A stretch of DNA of 64,000 bases. Source: DATFVB01 sp963714035 (GTDB lineage: Bacteria > Acidobacteriota > Thermoanaerobaculia > UBA5066 > DATFVB01). Below, piece after piece: positions 8,190 to 17,112 of this stretch (its first letter is position 1; each line of letters opens with the position of its first letter). Below the pieces are notes generated by a model. It was not told the origin of the DNA, ran no database searches, and saw nothing but the letters and a program-made list of their open reading frames with translations. The position numbers and the translations under genes were made by a program. Location: the NCBI GenBank assembly GCA_963714035.1, contig OY970224.1:372001-436000 (forward strand), read 5' to 3'.

Positions 8190-9667
8190 ATCGGGTCCCG
8201 GCGCTCGTCCTGGCGGGCGCGCTCGTGGTCCGCGCGCCGATCATTCCGCCCGAGACGCCCGTTCCCGCGGCGCCCCTGGCTCCCCGGTCCCCGGCCCCGT
8301 TCGCCTGGCGGCAGCTCGGGTTCGATGCTTCCCACAGCGGTGTCAACCCGTCGGAGCGGACGATTCGCCCCTCCACCGTCTCGGGACTGCGGGTCCGATT
8401 CCGGATACGCCTGCCGGCGGTTGCCGACGGCGCCCCCGCGTACCTTTCGGGCGTCGCAGCGGCCGCGGGCGTCCGAGACCTCCTCTTCGTGACGACGAAA
8501 GCGGGGCATCTCGTCGCGGTCGACTCGGCGACCGGGGAAGTCCTCTGGACGCGGCAACCGGCCTCCGGGCCGCGCTACACGACCTCTTCCCCGGCGATCG
8601 ATCCTTCCGGAGCGTTCGTCTATTCCTACGGTCTGGAGGGGTTCGTCCATCGTTTCCGGGTCGGCGACGGCGAGGAGGACACGGGCGCCGGATTTCCGCA
8701 GCTCGCGACGCGGAAGCCGGACGTCGAGAAGGAGTCGCCGGCGCTCACGATCGCGACGGATCGCTCCGGGCGTTCCCGGCTCTACGTCGCCAACGGGGGA
8801 TACCCCGGCGACGCCGGCGACTATCAGGGCCACGTGACCGCCGTCGATCTCGCCACGGGCGAGCAGAACGTCTTCAACGCCGCGTGCTCCGATCGAGCGA
8901 TCCATTTCGACGAAAGCGGAAGTCCGGCGACCGACTGCGCGCACGTGCAGAGCGCGATCTGGGCCCGCGCCGGCGCGGTGTATTCGCCGGCGACCGACCG
9001 GGTCTACGTCGCGACGGGAAACGGAGACTACGACGGTGCTGCGAACTGGGGCGATTCCGTTCTCGCGCTCTCTCCCGACGCCGGCGCCCTGATCGACAGC
9101 TATACGCCCTCCGAGTTTCAGCACCTGCAGGACGTCGACGCCGACCTCGGCAGCTCGGACGTCGCGCTCTTCCGGCCGTCGTCGGGCGAAAACCTCGCCG
9201 TCGAAGTCGGAAAGGACGGCGTGCTCCGGGTGCTCCGCCTCGACGACCTGTCGGGCGCGGGCGGGCCCGGCCACACGGGAGGGGAGATCCAGAAGCTCGG
9301 GGCGCCGGCGGGCGCGGAGGTGCTCACACTCGTCGTCAGCGCTCCGGACGAGTCCGGAGGAGAGCCGTGGATCTACGTCGCGAACGATTTCGGAGTCGCC
9401 GGCTATCAATGGGACGCTGGCGCCGCGGGGCTGACGCTCCGGTGGAGCGTGGTCCCGGGAGCGAGCTCGCCGGCCTTCGCCGGCGGGCTCCTCTTCGTCG
9501 CGCACGGCGGGCTCGTCCGAGCGCTCGATCCCCGGACGGGAGAGACGCTCTGGAGCGACACGGGGATCGGGGGCATCCACTGGCAGAGCCCGATCGTCGC
9601 GCAAGGGAACCTCTACCTCGAAGACGAAGCGGGATATCTCACCGCCTACTCGCTCGGCGGAAACTGA
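8186..9667 (+). CDS. exported PQQ-type beta-propeller protein (probable CTG start)
   Basis: About 493 residues. The best start is CTG at 8186: it overlaps the spoVG stop (CTGA), has AAGGAG at 8173-8178 with 7-nt spacing, and yields a signal peptide (NRVPALVLAGALVVRA). The only later conventional start near the N-terminus, GTG at 8225, would cut that signal. The mature part has repeated blades with PQQ-like motifs (LVAVDSATGEVLWTRQ, VRALDPRTGETLWSD). No quinone-binding dehydrogenase residues could be confirmed, so it may be a structural propeller rather than an enzyme. Its 3' end faces the CDGSH gene. Confidence 0.78.
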   Translation: MNRVPALVLAGALVVRAPIIPPETPVPAAPLAPRSPAPFAWRQLGFDASHSGVNPSERTIRPSTVSGLRVRFRIRLPAVADGAPAYLSGVAAAAGVRDLLFVTTKAGHLVAVDSATGEVLWTRQPASGPRYTTSSPAIDPSGAFVYSYGLEGFVHRFRVGDGEEDTGAGFPQLATRKPDVEKESPALTIATDRSGRSRLYVANGGYPGDAGDYQGHVTAVDLATGEQNVFNAACSDRAIHFDESGSPATDCAHVQSAIWARAGAVYSPATDRVYVATGNGDYDGAANWGDSVLALSPDAGALIDSYTPSEFQHLQDVDADLGSSDVALFRPSSGENLAVEVGKDGVLRVLRLDDLSGAGGPGHTGGEIQKLGAPAGAEVLTLVVSAPDESGGEPWIYVANDFGVAGYQWDAGAAGLTLRWSVVPGASSPAFAGGLLFVAHGGLVRALDPRTGETLWSDTGIGGIHWQSPIVAQGNLYLEDEAGYLTAYSLGGN

Positions 9668-9681
9668 GTGCCGTTTTCCGG

Positions 9682-9765
9682 GGGGTGAGTTCGGCGGCGG
9701 CGCTCGCCGCAACTCACCCCGACCGGTTTCACCGACGGCGCGGCGCGCCGCTCGGTGCAAACCGG
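9682..9765. terminator. two tandem hairpins between convergent genes
   Basis: Hairpin 1: GGGGTGAGTT (9682-9691) pairs perfectly with AACTCACCCC (9711-9720), with an inner GGCG-rich stem. Hairpin 2: CCGGTTT..ACCGA (9723-9735) pairs with TCGGT..AAACCGG (9752-9765). They fill the gap between the propeller gene (+) and the CDGSH gene (-) and probably act as a bidirectional terminator, though T-runs are absent. Confidence 0.55.
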
Positions 9766-9767
9766 GG

Positions 9768-10004
9768 CTAACTCTTAGGGGCCGGGGGCGGAAGGTCGCG
9801 CGCCGGACACTCCGATTCGAATCCGACCTTCGCGTGCGTGGAATCGCAGAAGGGCTTGTTCGACGAGTGTCCGCAGCGGCAGAGCGAAATTATCGTCCGG
9901 CCCCCGAGGCCGAACCGGTGGCCATCGGCGTCGACGATCGTGATGTCCTCGCCTTCGATGCGGATCGGTCCGTTCTTGCGAATGAGGATCTTCGTTTCTG
10001 CCAT
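9768..10004 (-). CDS. CDGSH-type iron-sulfur protein
   Basis: 78 residues. The 2Fe-2S ligands form the 3Cys-1His set: Cys42, Cys44, Cys53 and His57 in LCRCGHSSNKPFCDSTH. Single-motif CDGSH proteins are small redox or cluster-transfer proteins. The N-terminal half is a short beta region (ILIRKNGPIRIEGEDITIVDADG), a layout typical of bacterial mitoNEET-like proteins. It stands alone, convergent with the propeller gene and divergent from the BON-domain gene. Confidence 0.9.
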   Translation of the reverse strand: MAETKILIRKNGPIRIEGEDITIVDADGHRFGLGGRTIISLCRCGHSSNKPFCDSTHAKVGFESECPARDLPPPAPKS

Positions 10005-10079
10005 GGGATCAAGCTACCACGATCGAGGATGAGCGGGATGGCACGCCGTTCGCTGGAAATCGCGACAGGAGAAATATCG

Positions 10080-10625
10080 ATGCGAAGAATTCGCCTGGTG
10101 CTCATGTTCGTCCTGGGATCGGCGCTCGGGATCGCGGCGGGGATCGGCGCGGCGACTCTGGACGAGGCCGTTCTCAATTTGAAAGTGCGGACGGCGCTGC
10201 TCGAGAAGCTCGGGACGGACGCGCTCGGAATCGCGATCGAGGCGAACGGGACCTTCGTCGTCCTCTCGGGTTCCGTCGACAAGCCGGGGACGAAGGCGGG
10301 CGCGAAGCCCGCGGCCGCCGCCGTCAAGGGCGTCGGGAGCGTCCAGGACCGCATCACCGTCGGCCACGGTCCGGCGACCCGTACCCGCGAAGCGACTGCT
10401 GCCGCTCAGCGCAACTTCGAGAACGCCCTCCTCGAGGGGCGTGTGAAGGGAAGGCTCTTCGAGCAGGTCGGCGAGAACGCGATCAAGATCGGCGTGCACG
10501 CGAAAAGCGGAATCGTGACGCTCGACGGCGCGGCTCCGTCGGCCGCGATCCACGCGACCGCTCTCGAAACCGCGAAGGGCACGAAGGGGGTGGTTCGGGT
10601 CGTCGACGAGGTCGGCCGGCCGTAG
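10080..10625 (+). CDS. exported protein with two BON domains
   Basis: 181 residues. A signal peptide (RRIRLVLMFVLGSALGIAAG) is followed by two BON-like units: residues about 30-95 (LKVRTALLEKLGTDALGIAIEANGT) and about 115-180 (RVKGRLFEQVGENAIKIGVHAKSG). BON domains bind phospholipid membranes and occur in OsmY-type envelope-stress proteins. The ATG was preferred over upstream in-frame starts because it creates the signal peptide and has CAGGAG about 8 nt upstream. Confidence 0.82.
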   Translation: MRRIRLVLMFVLGSALGIAAGIGAATLDEAVLNLKVRTALLEKLGTDALGIAIEANGTFVVLSGSVDKPGTKAGAKPAAAAVKGVGSVQDRITVGHGPATRTREATAAAQRNFENALLEGRVKGRLFEQVGENAIKIGVHAKSGIVTLDGAAPSAAIHATALETAKGTKGVVRVVDEVGRP

Positions 10626-10656
10626 CGGAACGGCGCCGGTCGGCGGAAATTCCTGA

Positions 10657-10662
10657 TATTCT
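10657..10662 (+). promoter_or_regulatory. -10 hexamer (TATTCT) for addB
   Basis: TATTCT lies 24 nt before the TTG start at 10687. No convincing -35 box was seen 17 bp upstream. The BON gene ends 31 nt earlier. Confidence 0.3.
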
Positions 10663-10686
10663 CGTCGTCTCAGATCGGCGCACCCC

Positions 10687-13600
10687 TTGGAATCGAACAT
10701 CCGACAGCTCTCTCTGCCTTTGTCTTCGCCGTCCCGCGGCGAAGAACGAGAGGCGCCGGAAGGACCGTCGGCGGCGGCCGCTTCGGCGAGCCGGCTCGTC
10801 GAAGGCCTGGCCGGGTTCTGCCGGGAACATCCTCTCGACGAAAAGGTCCTCGTGGTCCCCGACCGGATCGTGGGGCGGCAGCTCACGGACGCCGCCGCCC
10901 GGCATCTCTCCCCGGGAGGGTGGATCAATCTTCGCGTCGAGACGGTCGGTACCCTCGCGCATTCGATCGTCGGCCCGGATCTCGCGGCCGAGGGGCGAAC
11001 GACGCTGTCGCGGGCGCAACGGGTGGCGATCGTGGAGAAGATCTGCGGCGACGTTCTCCCGGAAGGCTCGTATTTCGGCGGGCTCCGCCGATCGCCGGGC
11101 TTCCACCGGGCCCTCTCCCGGACGATCGACGAGATCCGATCCTCCGGAATCCCTCCGCAGGCGATCGCCGCCCGCTCCCTCGAGGACCCTCGCAAAGCCG
11201 CGGACCTGGCGGCACTTCTTCGGGCGTACGAAAGCGAGCTCGGCCGACGCTTCGCCGACGGCCCCGGGATCCTTCGCCGCGCGATCGCGGCCGTGGGTGA
11301 ACGAAAGGGGAACGGCGAGCCGTGGACCCTCCTTCCCGACCGGCCGCCGCTCGCGCCGGCCGAAGCGGACCTGCTCCGCGGGTTCGCCGGAAAGCGCCTC
11401 GTCGTTCTCGCGACCGACGACCCGGGACAGGCCGCCTCCGGCGCGGCGGACTTCCGTTTTCGGCGCGCGGTCGGCGAGGAGAACGAGCTCCGGGACGTCT
11501 TTCGCCGGGCGCTTGCCGAATCGATCCCCTTCGACCAGATCGAGATCCTCTACACGGACCGCTCGACCCATCTCCCGATCGCCTATGAGCTGGCCCGTCA
11601 GTACGACATTCCCGCAACGTTCGTCGATCGCATCGGCGTTGCCTACACGCGCCCCGGCCGGGCCGTGCTCGGGTTCCTCGACTGGTTGAAATCCGACTTC
11701 GGTGAACACGAGCTTCGCCACCTTCTGTCGGTCGGGGCGCTCGACCTGCGGGCGCTCTCCGGTTCCCGGTCCCTCTCCGGCCCGGGCGCCGTGCGCGTTC
11801 TCCGGGACGCGAGGGTCGGATGGGGAAGCGCGCGCTATCCCGTCTGTCTCGACGCGCTCGCCGAGACCCGGCGTTATCGCGGGCGGGACGGCGCCCGCGG
11901 GGAGGAGGAGAGGGACGAAGAAGCGGCCGCGCGGCGCCTCGACGATCTCTCGGCGGTGCGGCGCCTCGCGGAGGCCCTGATCGAGACCGCGCCGGTTGGC
12001 GCCGCGTCGGACGCGGTTTCCCTGGCGCGGCTCGCGGGCGCGTGCGCCGCGCTCGTCCGGGACTTTTCGCGCTCCGTCTCCGAGCTCGACGGAGTCGCGA
12101 AGACCGCAATCGCCGCGGTTCTCGACGACCTGACGTTGCTGGAGAACGAGCCCCTGCCTCTGCGCGACGCGGCTTCGCGAATCCGCGAGGCGATCGCGGA
12201 CCTCTTCGTGGGCGGATCCTCGGTGACGTATCCGAAGCCCGGAGCGATTCACGTCGCCGGAATCTCGAACGGCGGGTATACGGGCCGTCCCCGGACGTTC
12301 GTGGTCGGCCTCGACGAGTCGCGTCACCCGGGCGCGGGTCTCCAGGATCCGGTTCTGCTCGACGGGGAGCGGCGCCGGATCAACCGGGCGGCCGCCCCCG
12401 GCGAGCTCTCCCTGCGCGGCGATGCGCCCCGGGAGAGAGGAGAGGCGCTGCGGGCGACGATCGCCCGCCTCCGTGGCACGGTGACTCTCTCCTATTCGTG
12501 CGTCGATCTTGCGGAGGACCGCGAGCAGTTCCCGGCGGCCGATCTCGTCGACCTTTTTCGAAGCGTGACCCGCCGTCCCGAGGCGGATTCGGCGATGCTC
12601 GCCCGGGAGGCGGGAGCGCCGGCCGGCTACTTCCCCGAAGATGGCGCTGCGCTCGATCGTTCCGAGGGCTGGCTGAGCTCCCTTCGATTCTCGGGATCTC
12701 CGGCGGGGGGTCGCGGTCTCGTGCTGGCGGCGCATCCCTGGCTCGCTTCCGGGGACGCGGCGCGAACGGCGAGGCGGAGCTCCTCGTTCACCCCGTGGGA
12801 CGGGGCGGTCCCGAGCGCGGGCACGACCCTCGACCCGCGCGACAGCGGAGACCTCATGTCCGCTTCCCGATTGCAGACACTCGCCGACTGTCCGTTCTCG
12901 TACTTCCTCCGATACGTGCTGCGCATCGAGCCTCCGGAGGAGGTCTCGCGGGACGAAGGCGTGTGGCTCGCGCCGGTGGACCTCGGAAGCCTCCTGCACG
13001 AGGTTTTCCGCGAGTTCATGGCGGCGGAGGCCGCGGGCGGGGAGCGCCGACCCCCGGCGGAAGCGGGAGGGCGGCTCGCGGAAGCGGCGGATCGCGCGAT
13101 CGAACGGTGGAGGCGCGCCGTCCCGCCGCCGAACGCCTCGGCGCTCGAACGGCAGCGCATCGACATCCGGAGGGCCTGCGAGACGTTTCTCCGCAGCGAG
13201 TCGCGGGCCGGCGCGGGGATTTCTCCCGTCCATTTCGAGATCACGTTCGGATATCCGGACGCGTCGCCCGACCCTGCGCTCGGCGATACGTCGGCGGTCG
13301 AGATCCCGGTGACGAACGGCGCGATCCGCGTGCGCGGGAGCATCGATCGGGTCGATCGGGCGGAGGACGGGAGCTACGAGGTCTGGGACTACAAGACCGG
13401 AAGCGCGTTTGCATTCGACCCCAGAAAGGGGATCGACGGAGGCCGGCGGATCCAGCACGCTCTCTATGCGGCGGCTTTCGAGGAGATGCTCCGGCGCGCC
13501 GGGCTTCCGGGCCGCGTCGCGCGGGCGGGTTACATTTTCACGGGGCCGCGCGGCGATGGCCGCCGGGAGGACTTCGGCTGGGACCCGGCGGAGCTCCGCA

Positions 13601-13806
13601 CGGCGCTGGATCGCCTCTGCGAGGTCCTGCGCGCCGGAGCGTTCCTGCACGGAACCGACGCGAAGGAGTCGTGTGCGTTCTGTCCCTACGAGTCCGTGTG
13701 CGGCGGCCGCTCCGGCGCGGCCGATGCCGCCCGGCGCAAGTTTTCGACTCCGGGCTCGGCCGGGCTCGCGGCGCTCGCCGCTCTCGGCGGATCCTCCTCT
13801 CCGTGA
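10687..13806 (+). CDS. addB: AddB-like nuclease subunit of an AddAB helicase-nuclease
   Basis: 1039 residues from TTG. The C-terminal PD-(D/E)XK nuclease is intact: GSIDRVDR then VWDYKTG with Asp901 and Lys903. Four cysteines that bracket the nuclease (Cys735 in DCPFSYFLRYV, and Cys996, Cys999, Cys1005 in CAFCPYESVC) match the 4Fe-4S cluster of AddB. The N-terminal part is helicase-like but shows no Walker A motif, as in alphaproteobacterial AddB rather than Firmicutes AddB. With AddA it processes double-strand breaks for RecA loading. The stop overlaps the addA start (GTGA). Confidence 0.87.
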   Translation: MESNIRQLSLPLSSPSRGEEREAPEGPSAAAASASRLVEGLAGFCREHPLDEKVLVVPDRIVGRQLTDAAARHLSPGGWINLRVETVGTLAHSIVGPDLAAEGRTTLSRAQRVAIVEKICGDVLPEGSYFGGLRRSPGFHRALSRTIDEIRSSGIPPQAIAARSLEDPRKAADLAALLRAYESELGRRFADGPGILRRAIAAVGERKGNGEPWTLLPDRPPLAPAEADLLRGFAGKRLVVLATDDPGQAASGAADFRFRRAVGEENELRDVFRRALAESIPFDQIEILYTDRSTHLPIAYELARQYDIPATFVDRIGVAYTRPGRAVLGFLDWLKSDFGEHELRHLLSVGALDLRALSGSRSLSGPGAVRVLRDARVGWGSARYPVCLDALAETRRYRGRDGARGEEERDEEAAARRLDDLSAVRRLAEALIETAPVGAASDAVSLARLAGACAALVRDFSRSVSELDGVAKTAIAAVLDDLTLLENEPLPLRDAASRIREAIADLFVGGSSVTYPKPGAIHVAGISNGGYTGRPRTFVVGLDESRHPGAGLQDPVLLDGERRRINRAAAPGELSLRGDAPRERGEALRATIARLRGTVTLSYSCVDLAEDREQFPAADLVDLFRSVTRRPEADSAMLAREAGAPAGYFPEDGAALDRSEGWLSSLRFSGSPAGGRGLVLAAHPWLASGDAARTARRSSSFTPWDGAVPSAGTTLDPRDSGDLMSASRLQTLADCPFSYFLRYVLRIEPPEEVSRDEGVWLAPVDLGSLLHEVFREFMAAEAAGGERRPPAEAGGRLAEAADRAIERWRRAVPPPNASALERQRIDIRRACETFLRSESRAGAGISPVHFEITFGYPDASPDPALGDTSAVEIPVTNGAIRVRGSIDRVDRAEDGSYEVWDYKTGSAFAFDPRKGIDGGRRIQHALYAAAFEEMLRRAGLPGRVARAGYIFTGPRGDGRREDFGWDPAELRTALDRLCEVLRAGAFLHGTDAKESCAFCPYESVCGGRSGAADAARRKFSTPGSAGLAALAALGGSSSP

Positions 13807-16800
13807 AAGGGCCGGATCGCTCCTCGCCCGGGAACGCGCCGGACGCCGAAGAGCGGCGGAGGATCGCGACCGATCTCGACGTCAACTTCGTCGTGGAGGC
13901 GGCGGCCGGCACGGGCAAGACGTCGTCGCTCGTCACCCGGATCGTGGCGCTCGTCCGTTCCGGAAAGGCGGCGATGGCGGACGTCGCCGCCGTCACGTTC
14001 ACGAAGAAGGCGGCGGCTCAGCTGCGCGAGCGGGTGACCCGCCGGCTCGACGAGGCCGCGCGGGAGGACCTTCCCGAGGACGAGCGGCGACGCCTCCTCG
14101 AGGCGCGAGATCGACTCGACCGCGCGTTCATCGGAACGATCCACTCGTTCTGTTCCCGCCTCCTCCGGGAGCGACCGGTGGAGGCGGGCATCGACCCCGA
14201 GTTCCGCGAGGCAGACGAAGACACGGCCGCGGTGCTTCGCGAGGAGGCCTGGGTCCGCGCGCTCGAACGGCTTCGCGCCGACGGGACCGCCTTCGCCCGC
14301 CTCGACGAGCTCGGCGTCGAGCCCGCCCGCCTGCGCGGCGCGTACGAGGAGATCTGCGAATTTCCCGACGTGGTGGCGGCGCATGCGGCGGTTCCGCGGC
14401 CCGACCTGTCGCAGGCCGTCTCGGAGACGATGCTCTTCCTCGACGCGATGCTGCCGACGCTTCGGTCCCTCGGCCGCGCGGGCACGCCGGACGACCTCGC
14501 GGCGGCCGCCTGGGCGGCCCATTACTTCCGCGAGAATCGCCGCCTGGACGATCCGGTCTCGGCGGCGAGCTTCCTCGCGATCCTGCGGGAGACCTCGGCG
14601 ACGCAGAAGAACTGGCCGGATCCGGTTTTCGCGAAGTCGATCTCCGACCGGGCGAAGGCGCTCCAGCGCGACTGGATCGAGCCGGCGCTCGAGCGGTGGT
14701 ACGCCCACTGTCACGAGCCCGTCCTGCGGTTTCTCGCCGGCGCGGCGGCGGATTTTCGCGCCGCCCGGCTCGCGGAGGGGCAGCCGGGTTTCACGGACCT
14801 GCTGCTCCTCGCGCGGGACATGCTCCGCGATCACGAGACGGTGCGCGGACACTTCCGCGAGCGCTATCCCCGTGTCCTGGTGGACGAGTTCCAGGACACG
14901 GATCCGGTTCAGGCGGAGACGATCCTTTACCTGACCGCGGCCCGCCCGGCGCGGAGCTGGCGGCTCCTCGAGCCGGCCCCGGGGTCTCTCTTCGTGGTGG
15001 GGGATCCGAAACAGTCGATCTACCGGTTTCGCCGTGCCGACATCGACGTCTACGAAGACGTCCGGAAGATCGTCGAGGGCGCGGGGGGCGAGACGCTGCG
15101 GCTCGCGCTCAGCTTCCGGAGCGCTCCGGCGATCTGCGACCGCGTCAACGCGGTCTTCGACGAGCGATTCGGCCGCGGCGTTCCCCACCAGCCCGAGAAC
15201 GTGCCTCTCGTCGCCGGGCGGAGCGGAGTCGGCGGCAGCCTCCCGACCGGGGCGTTCGGGCTTCCGATCCGGGTCGCCGGCCGGAAGTTCCGCCCGGTGT
15301 GGGATGAGGACGCGCGCGCGGTGGCGCGCTGGATCGCGTCGGCCATCGGAAACGGGCGGACGATCTCCCTCGCGGAGGACCGGGAAGAGCGCGTGCGCCC
15401 GGTCCGGGCGGGCGACTTTCTGGTCATCCTGCGCAACGCCGGGCGCCTCGACGCATACGCGCGGGCGCTCGAGAGCGCCGGCGTCCGGGCCGCGGTCGCC
15501 GGAGGGAGAGCCTACAAGGACAGCGAGGAGGTGCGGGCGCTCCTTCCCTTCCTCCAGTCGATCGCGGATCCCGACGACCCGGTTCCCTTCGTCGCGTTTC
15601 TTCGGGGCCCCTGCTGCGGCGTCGACGACGACGCCCTCTACCGCTTCAAGCGCGCCGGTGGACGGTTTTCATGGCGTTCCGATCCGCCGCCCGACGCCGA
15701 TCCCCGCGTCGCGACCGCCGTCGCCCAGCTGCGCCGGGGCCGCGAATGGGCCCGCGACCTTCCGGCGGGCTCCGCCGTCGCCCGCATCGTCGACGACCTC
15801 GCGATCCTGCCGGGCGCCTATGCCGACGTCGTCGGGGAGAGGCGCGCCGGGAACGTGGAGAAGACCCTGACGTTCGCGCGATCTCTCTCCGCCCGGGGGG
15901 CTTCGTTCGCGCAGATCGTCGAAGCGCTCGAGACCGTCGTGGACGAAGGGGAAACGCCCGAGATGAGCATCGAGCCCGTCCGGGAGGACGCCGTTCGGGT
16001 GACGAATCTCCACCAGGCGAAGGGCCTGGAGGCTCCGATCGTCTTCCTCGCGGGACCGCTCTCCGACTCCGGTCGCGAAGGGCGGAGCGTCTGGATCGAC
16101 CGGACCGCCGTTCCCCCTCTCGGACACTTCTTCGTCCGGAACGTCTCGGGGGCCGAAGTTGCCCGGCCCGCCGGATGGAGCGCCATGAGGGCAATCGAAA
16201 AGGAACACGAGGCGGCCGAGAAGATCCGGCTCCTGTACGTCGCGGCGACGCGGGCGATGAACCTGCTCGTCGTGAGCGGGTGGGTCGATCCGGAGGCGCG
16301 GAACGCGAAGGCGCGCTATGGCCCCTGGAAGGAGCTCGGCGGGGAACCGCTTCCGGATCTTCCGGACGTCGGCGAGGCGCCGGGCCCGCCCGAAGCGCGG
16401 GCGCTTCCTCCGGCCGCGGACCGCGAACGGGCCGAAGACCGCCTGGCGGGAATTCGCACGGCGATCCGGAGGGCGACCCACGCCGTGTCGAGCCCGTCGC
16501 GCTTCGAAACGGGCGCGCCTTTCGTGGCGAGAGAGCGAACGGGACGAGGACTGTCGTGGGGGCGCGTCCTCCATCGACTGCTCGAGGCGCGGATGCGTTC
16601 CGCGGATGCAGCCGGACCGGGCTCCCGGGCAGAGCTCGAGACGCTCGCCGGAAATCTCCTGCGGGAAGAGGATCGCGAGGCCGGGGAGCGCGAGCCGCTT
16701 CTGGACGTCGTGGATCGGGTCTGCGCCTCGGAACCCTGGCGCCGGGCTCGGGCGGCGCGGGAGCGGCTGGTCGAGGTGCCGTTCGCCGTGGTGGTCCGCT

Positions 16801-17057
16801 CGAAAGAATACGGTCTGCCGGACCCGCCCGCGGAAACGCTCCTGAACGGCGCGATCGACCTCGTCTACCGGGAAGACGGAGTGTGGAAGCTGATCGATTA
16901 CAAGTCCGACGTCCTGACCGCGGCGGTTTCCGAGCTCGCCGCCTTCTATGCTCCGCAGCTCCGCGCCTACCGCGATCAATGGGCGAAGCTGACCGGGGAG
17001 GAGACCCGCGCCGGGCTCCTCTTCCTCGAGGCCCCCGACCAGGTCCACTGGATCTGA
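13803..17057 (+). CDS. addA: UvrD-type helicase-nuclease, AddA subunit
   Basis: 1084 residues. Superfamily 1A motifs in order: Walker A AAAGTGKTSS at about 33-42, VTFTKKAA (Ia), Walker B VDEFQDTDPVQ with Asp361-Glu362, VVGDPKQSIYRFRRA (III), NLHQAKGLEAPIVF (V) and LLYVAATRAMNLL (VI). The C-terminal RecB-like nuclease has GAIDLVYR and LIDYKSD with Asp1032 and Lys1034. AddA is the 3'-5' motor. The GTG start overlaps the addB stop by 4 nt; the conserved region begins within 30 residues. A long in-frame extension upstream is only the shadow of addB. Confidence 0.93.
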   Translation: MKGPDRSSPGNAPDAEERRRIATDLDVNFVVEAAAGTGKTSSLVTRIVALVRSGKAAMADVAAVTFTKKAAAQLRERVTRRLDEAAREDLPEDERRRLLEARDRLDRAFIGTIHSFCSRLLRERPVEAGIDPEFREADEDTAAVLREEAWVRALERLRADGTAFARLDELGVEPARLRGAYEEICEFPDVVAAHAAVPRPDLSQAVSETMLFLDAMLPTLRSLGRAGTPDDLAAAAWAAHYFRENRRLDDPVSAASFLAILRETSATQKNWPDPVFAKSISDRAKALQRDWIEPALERWYAHCHEPVLRFLAGAAADFRAARLAEGQPGFTDLLLLARDMLRDHETVRGHFRERYPRVLVDEFQDTDPVQAETILYLTAARPARSWRLLEPAPGSLFVVGDPKQSIYRFRRADIDVYEDVRKIVEGAGGETLRLALSFRSAPAICDRVNAVFDERFGRGVPHQPENVPLVAGRSGVGGSLPTGAFGLPIRVAGRKFRPVWDEDARAVARWIASAIGNGRTISLAEDREERVRPVRAGDFLVILRNAGRLDAYARALESAGVRAAVAGGRAYKDSEEVRALLPFLQSIADPDDPVPFVAFLRGPCCGVDDDALYRFKRAGGRFSWRSDPPPDADPRVATAVAQLRRGREWARDLPAGSAVARIVDDLAILPGAYADVVGERRAGNVEKTLTFARSLSARGASFAQIVEALETVVDEGETPEMSIEPVREDAVRVTNLHQAKGLEAPIVFLAGPLSDSGREGRSVWIDRTAVPPLGHFFVRNVSGAEVARPAGWSAMRAIEKEHEAAEKIRLLYVAATRAMNLLVVSGWVDPEARNAKARYGPWKELGGEPLPDLPDVGEAPGPPEARALPPAADRERAEDRLAGIRTAIRRATHAVSSPSRFETGAPFVARERTGRGLSWGRVLHRLLEARMRSADAAGPGSRAELETLAGNLLREEDREAGEREPLLDVVDRVCASEPWRRARAARERLVEVPFAVVVRSKEYGLPDPPAETLLNGAIDLVYREDGVWKLIDYKSDVLTAAVSELAAFYAPQLRAYRDQWAKLTGEETRAGLLFLEAPDQVHWI

Positions 17058-17084
17058 GGCCGCTTCCCGTTCCCGGTCTTCGTG

Positions 17085-17090
17085 TAGGAT
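17085..17090 (+). promoter_or_regulatory. -10 hexamer (TAGGAT) for ettA
   Basis: TAGGAT lies 22 nt before the ettA ATG in the 55-bp gap after addA. No -35 match was found. GGGGAGGG at 17102-17109 precedes the ATG closely and serves as ribosome-binding site. Confidence 0.3.
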
Positions 17091-17112
17091 CGCCGTTTCT
17101 CCGGGGAGGGAA

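Noticed and set aside
10483..13650. 1055-codon open frame on the minus strand opposite addB
   Set aside because: Composition is Arg/Pro/Glu-rich without any motif, and it mirrors the strongly supported addB gene. In DNA this GC-rich, antisense frames lack stops by chance.
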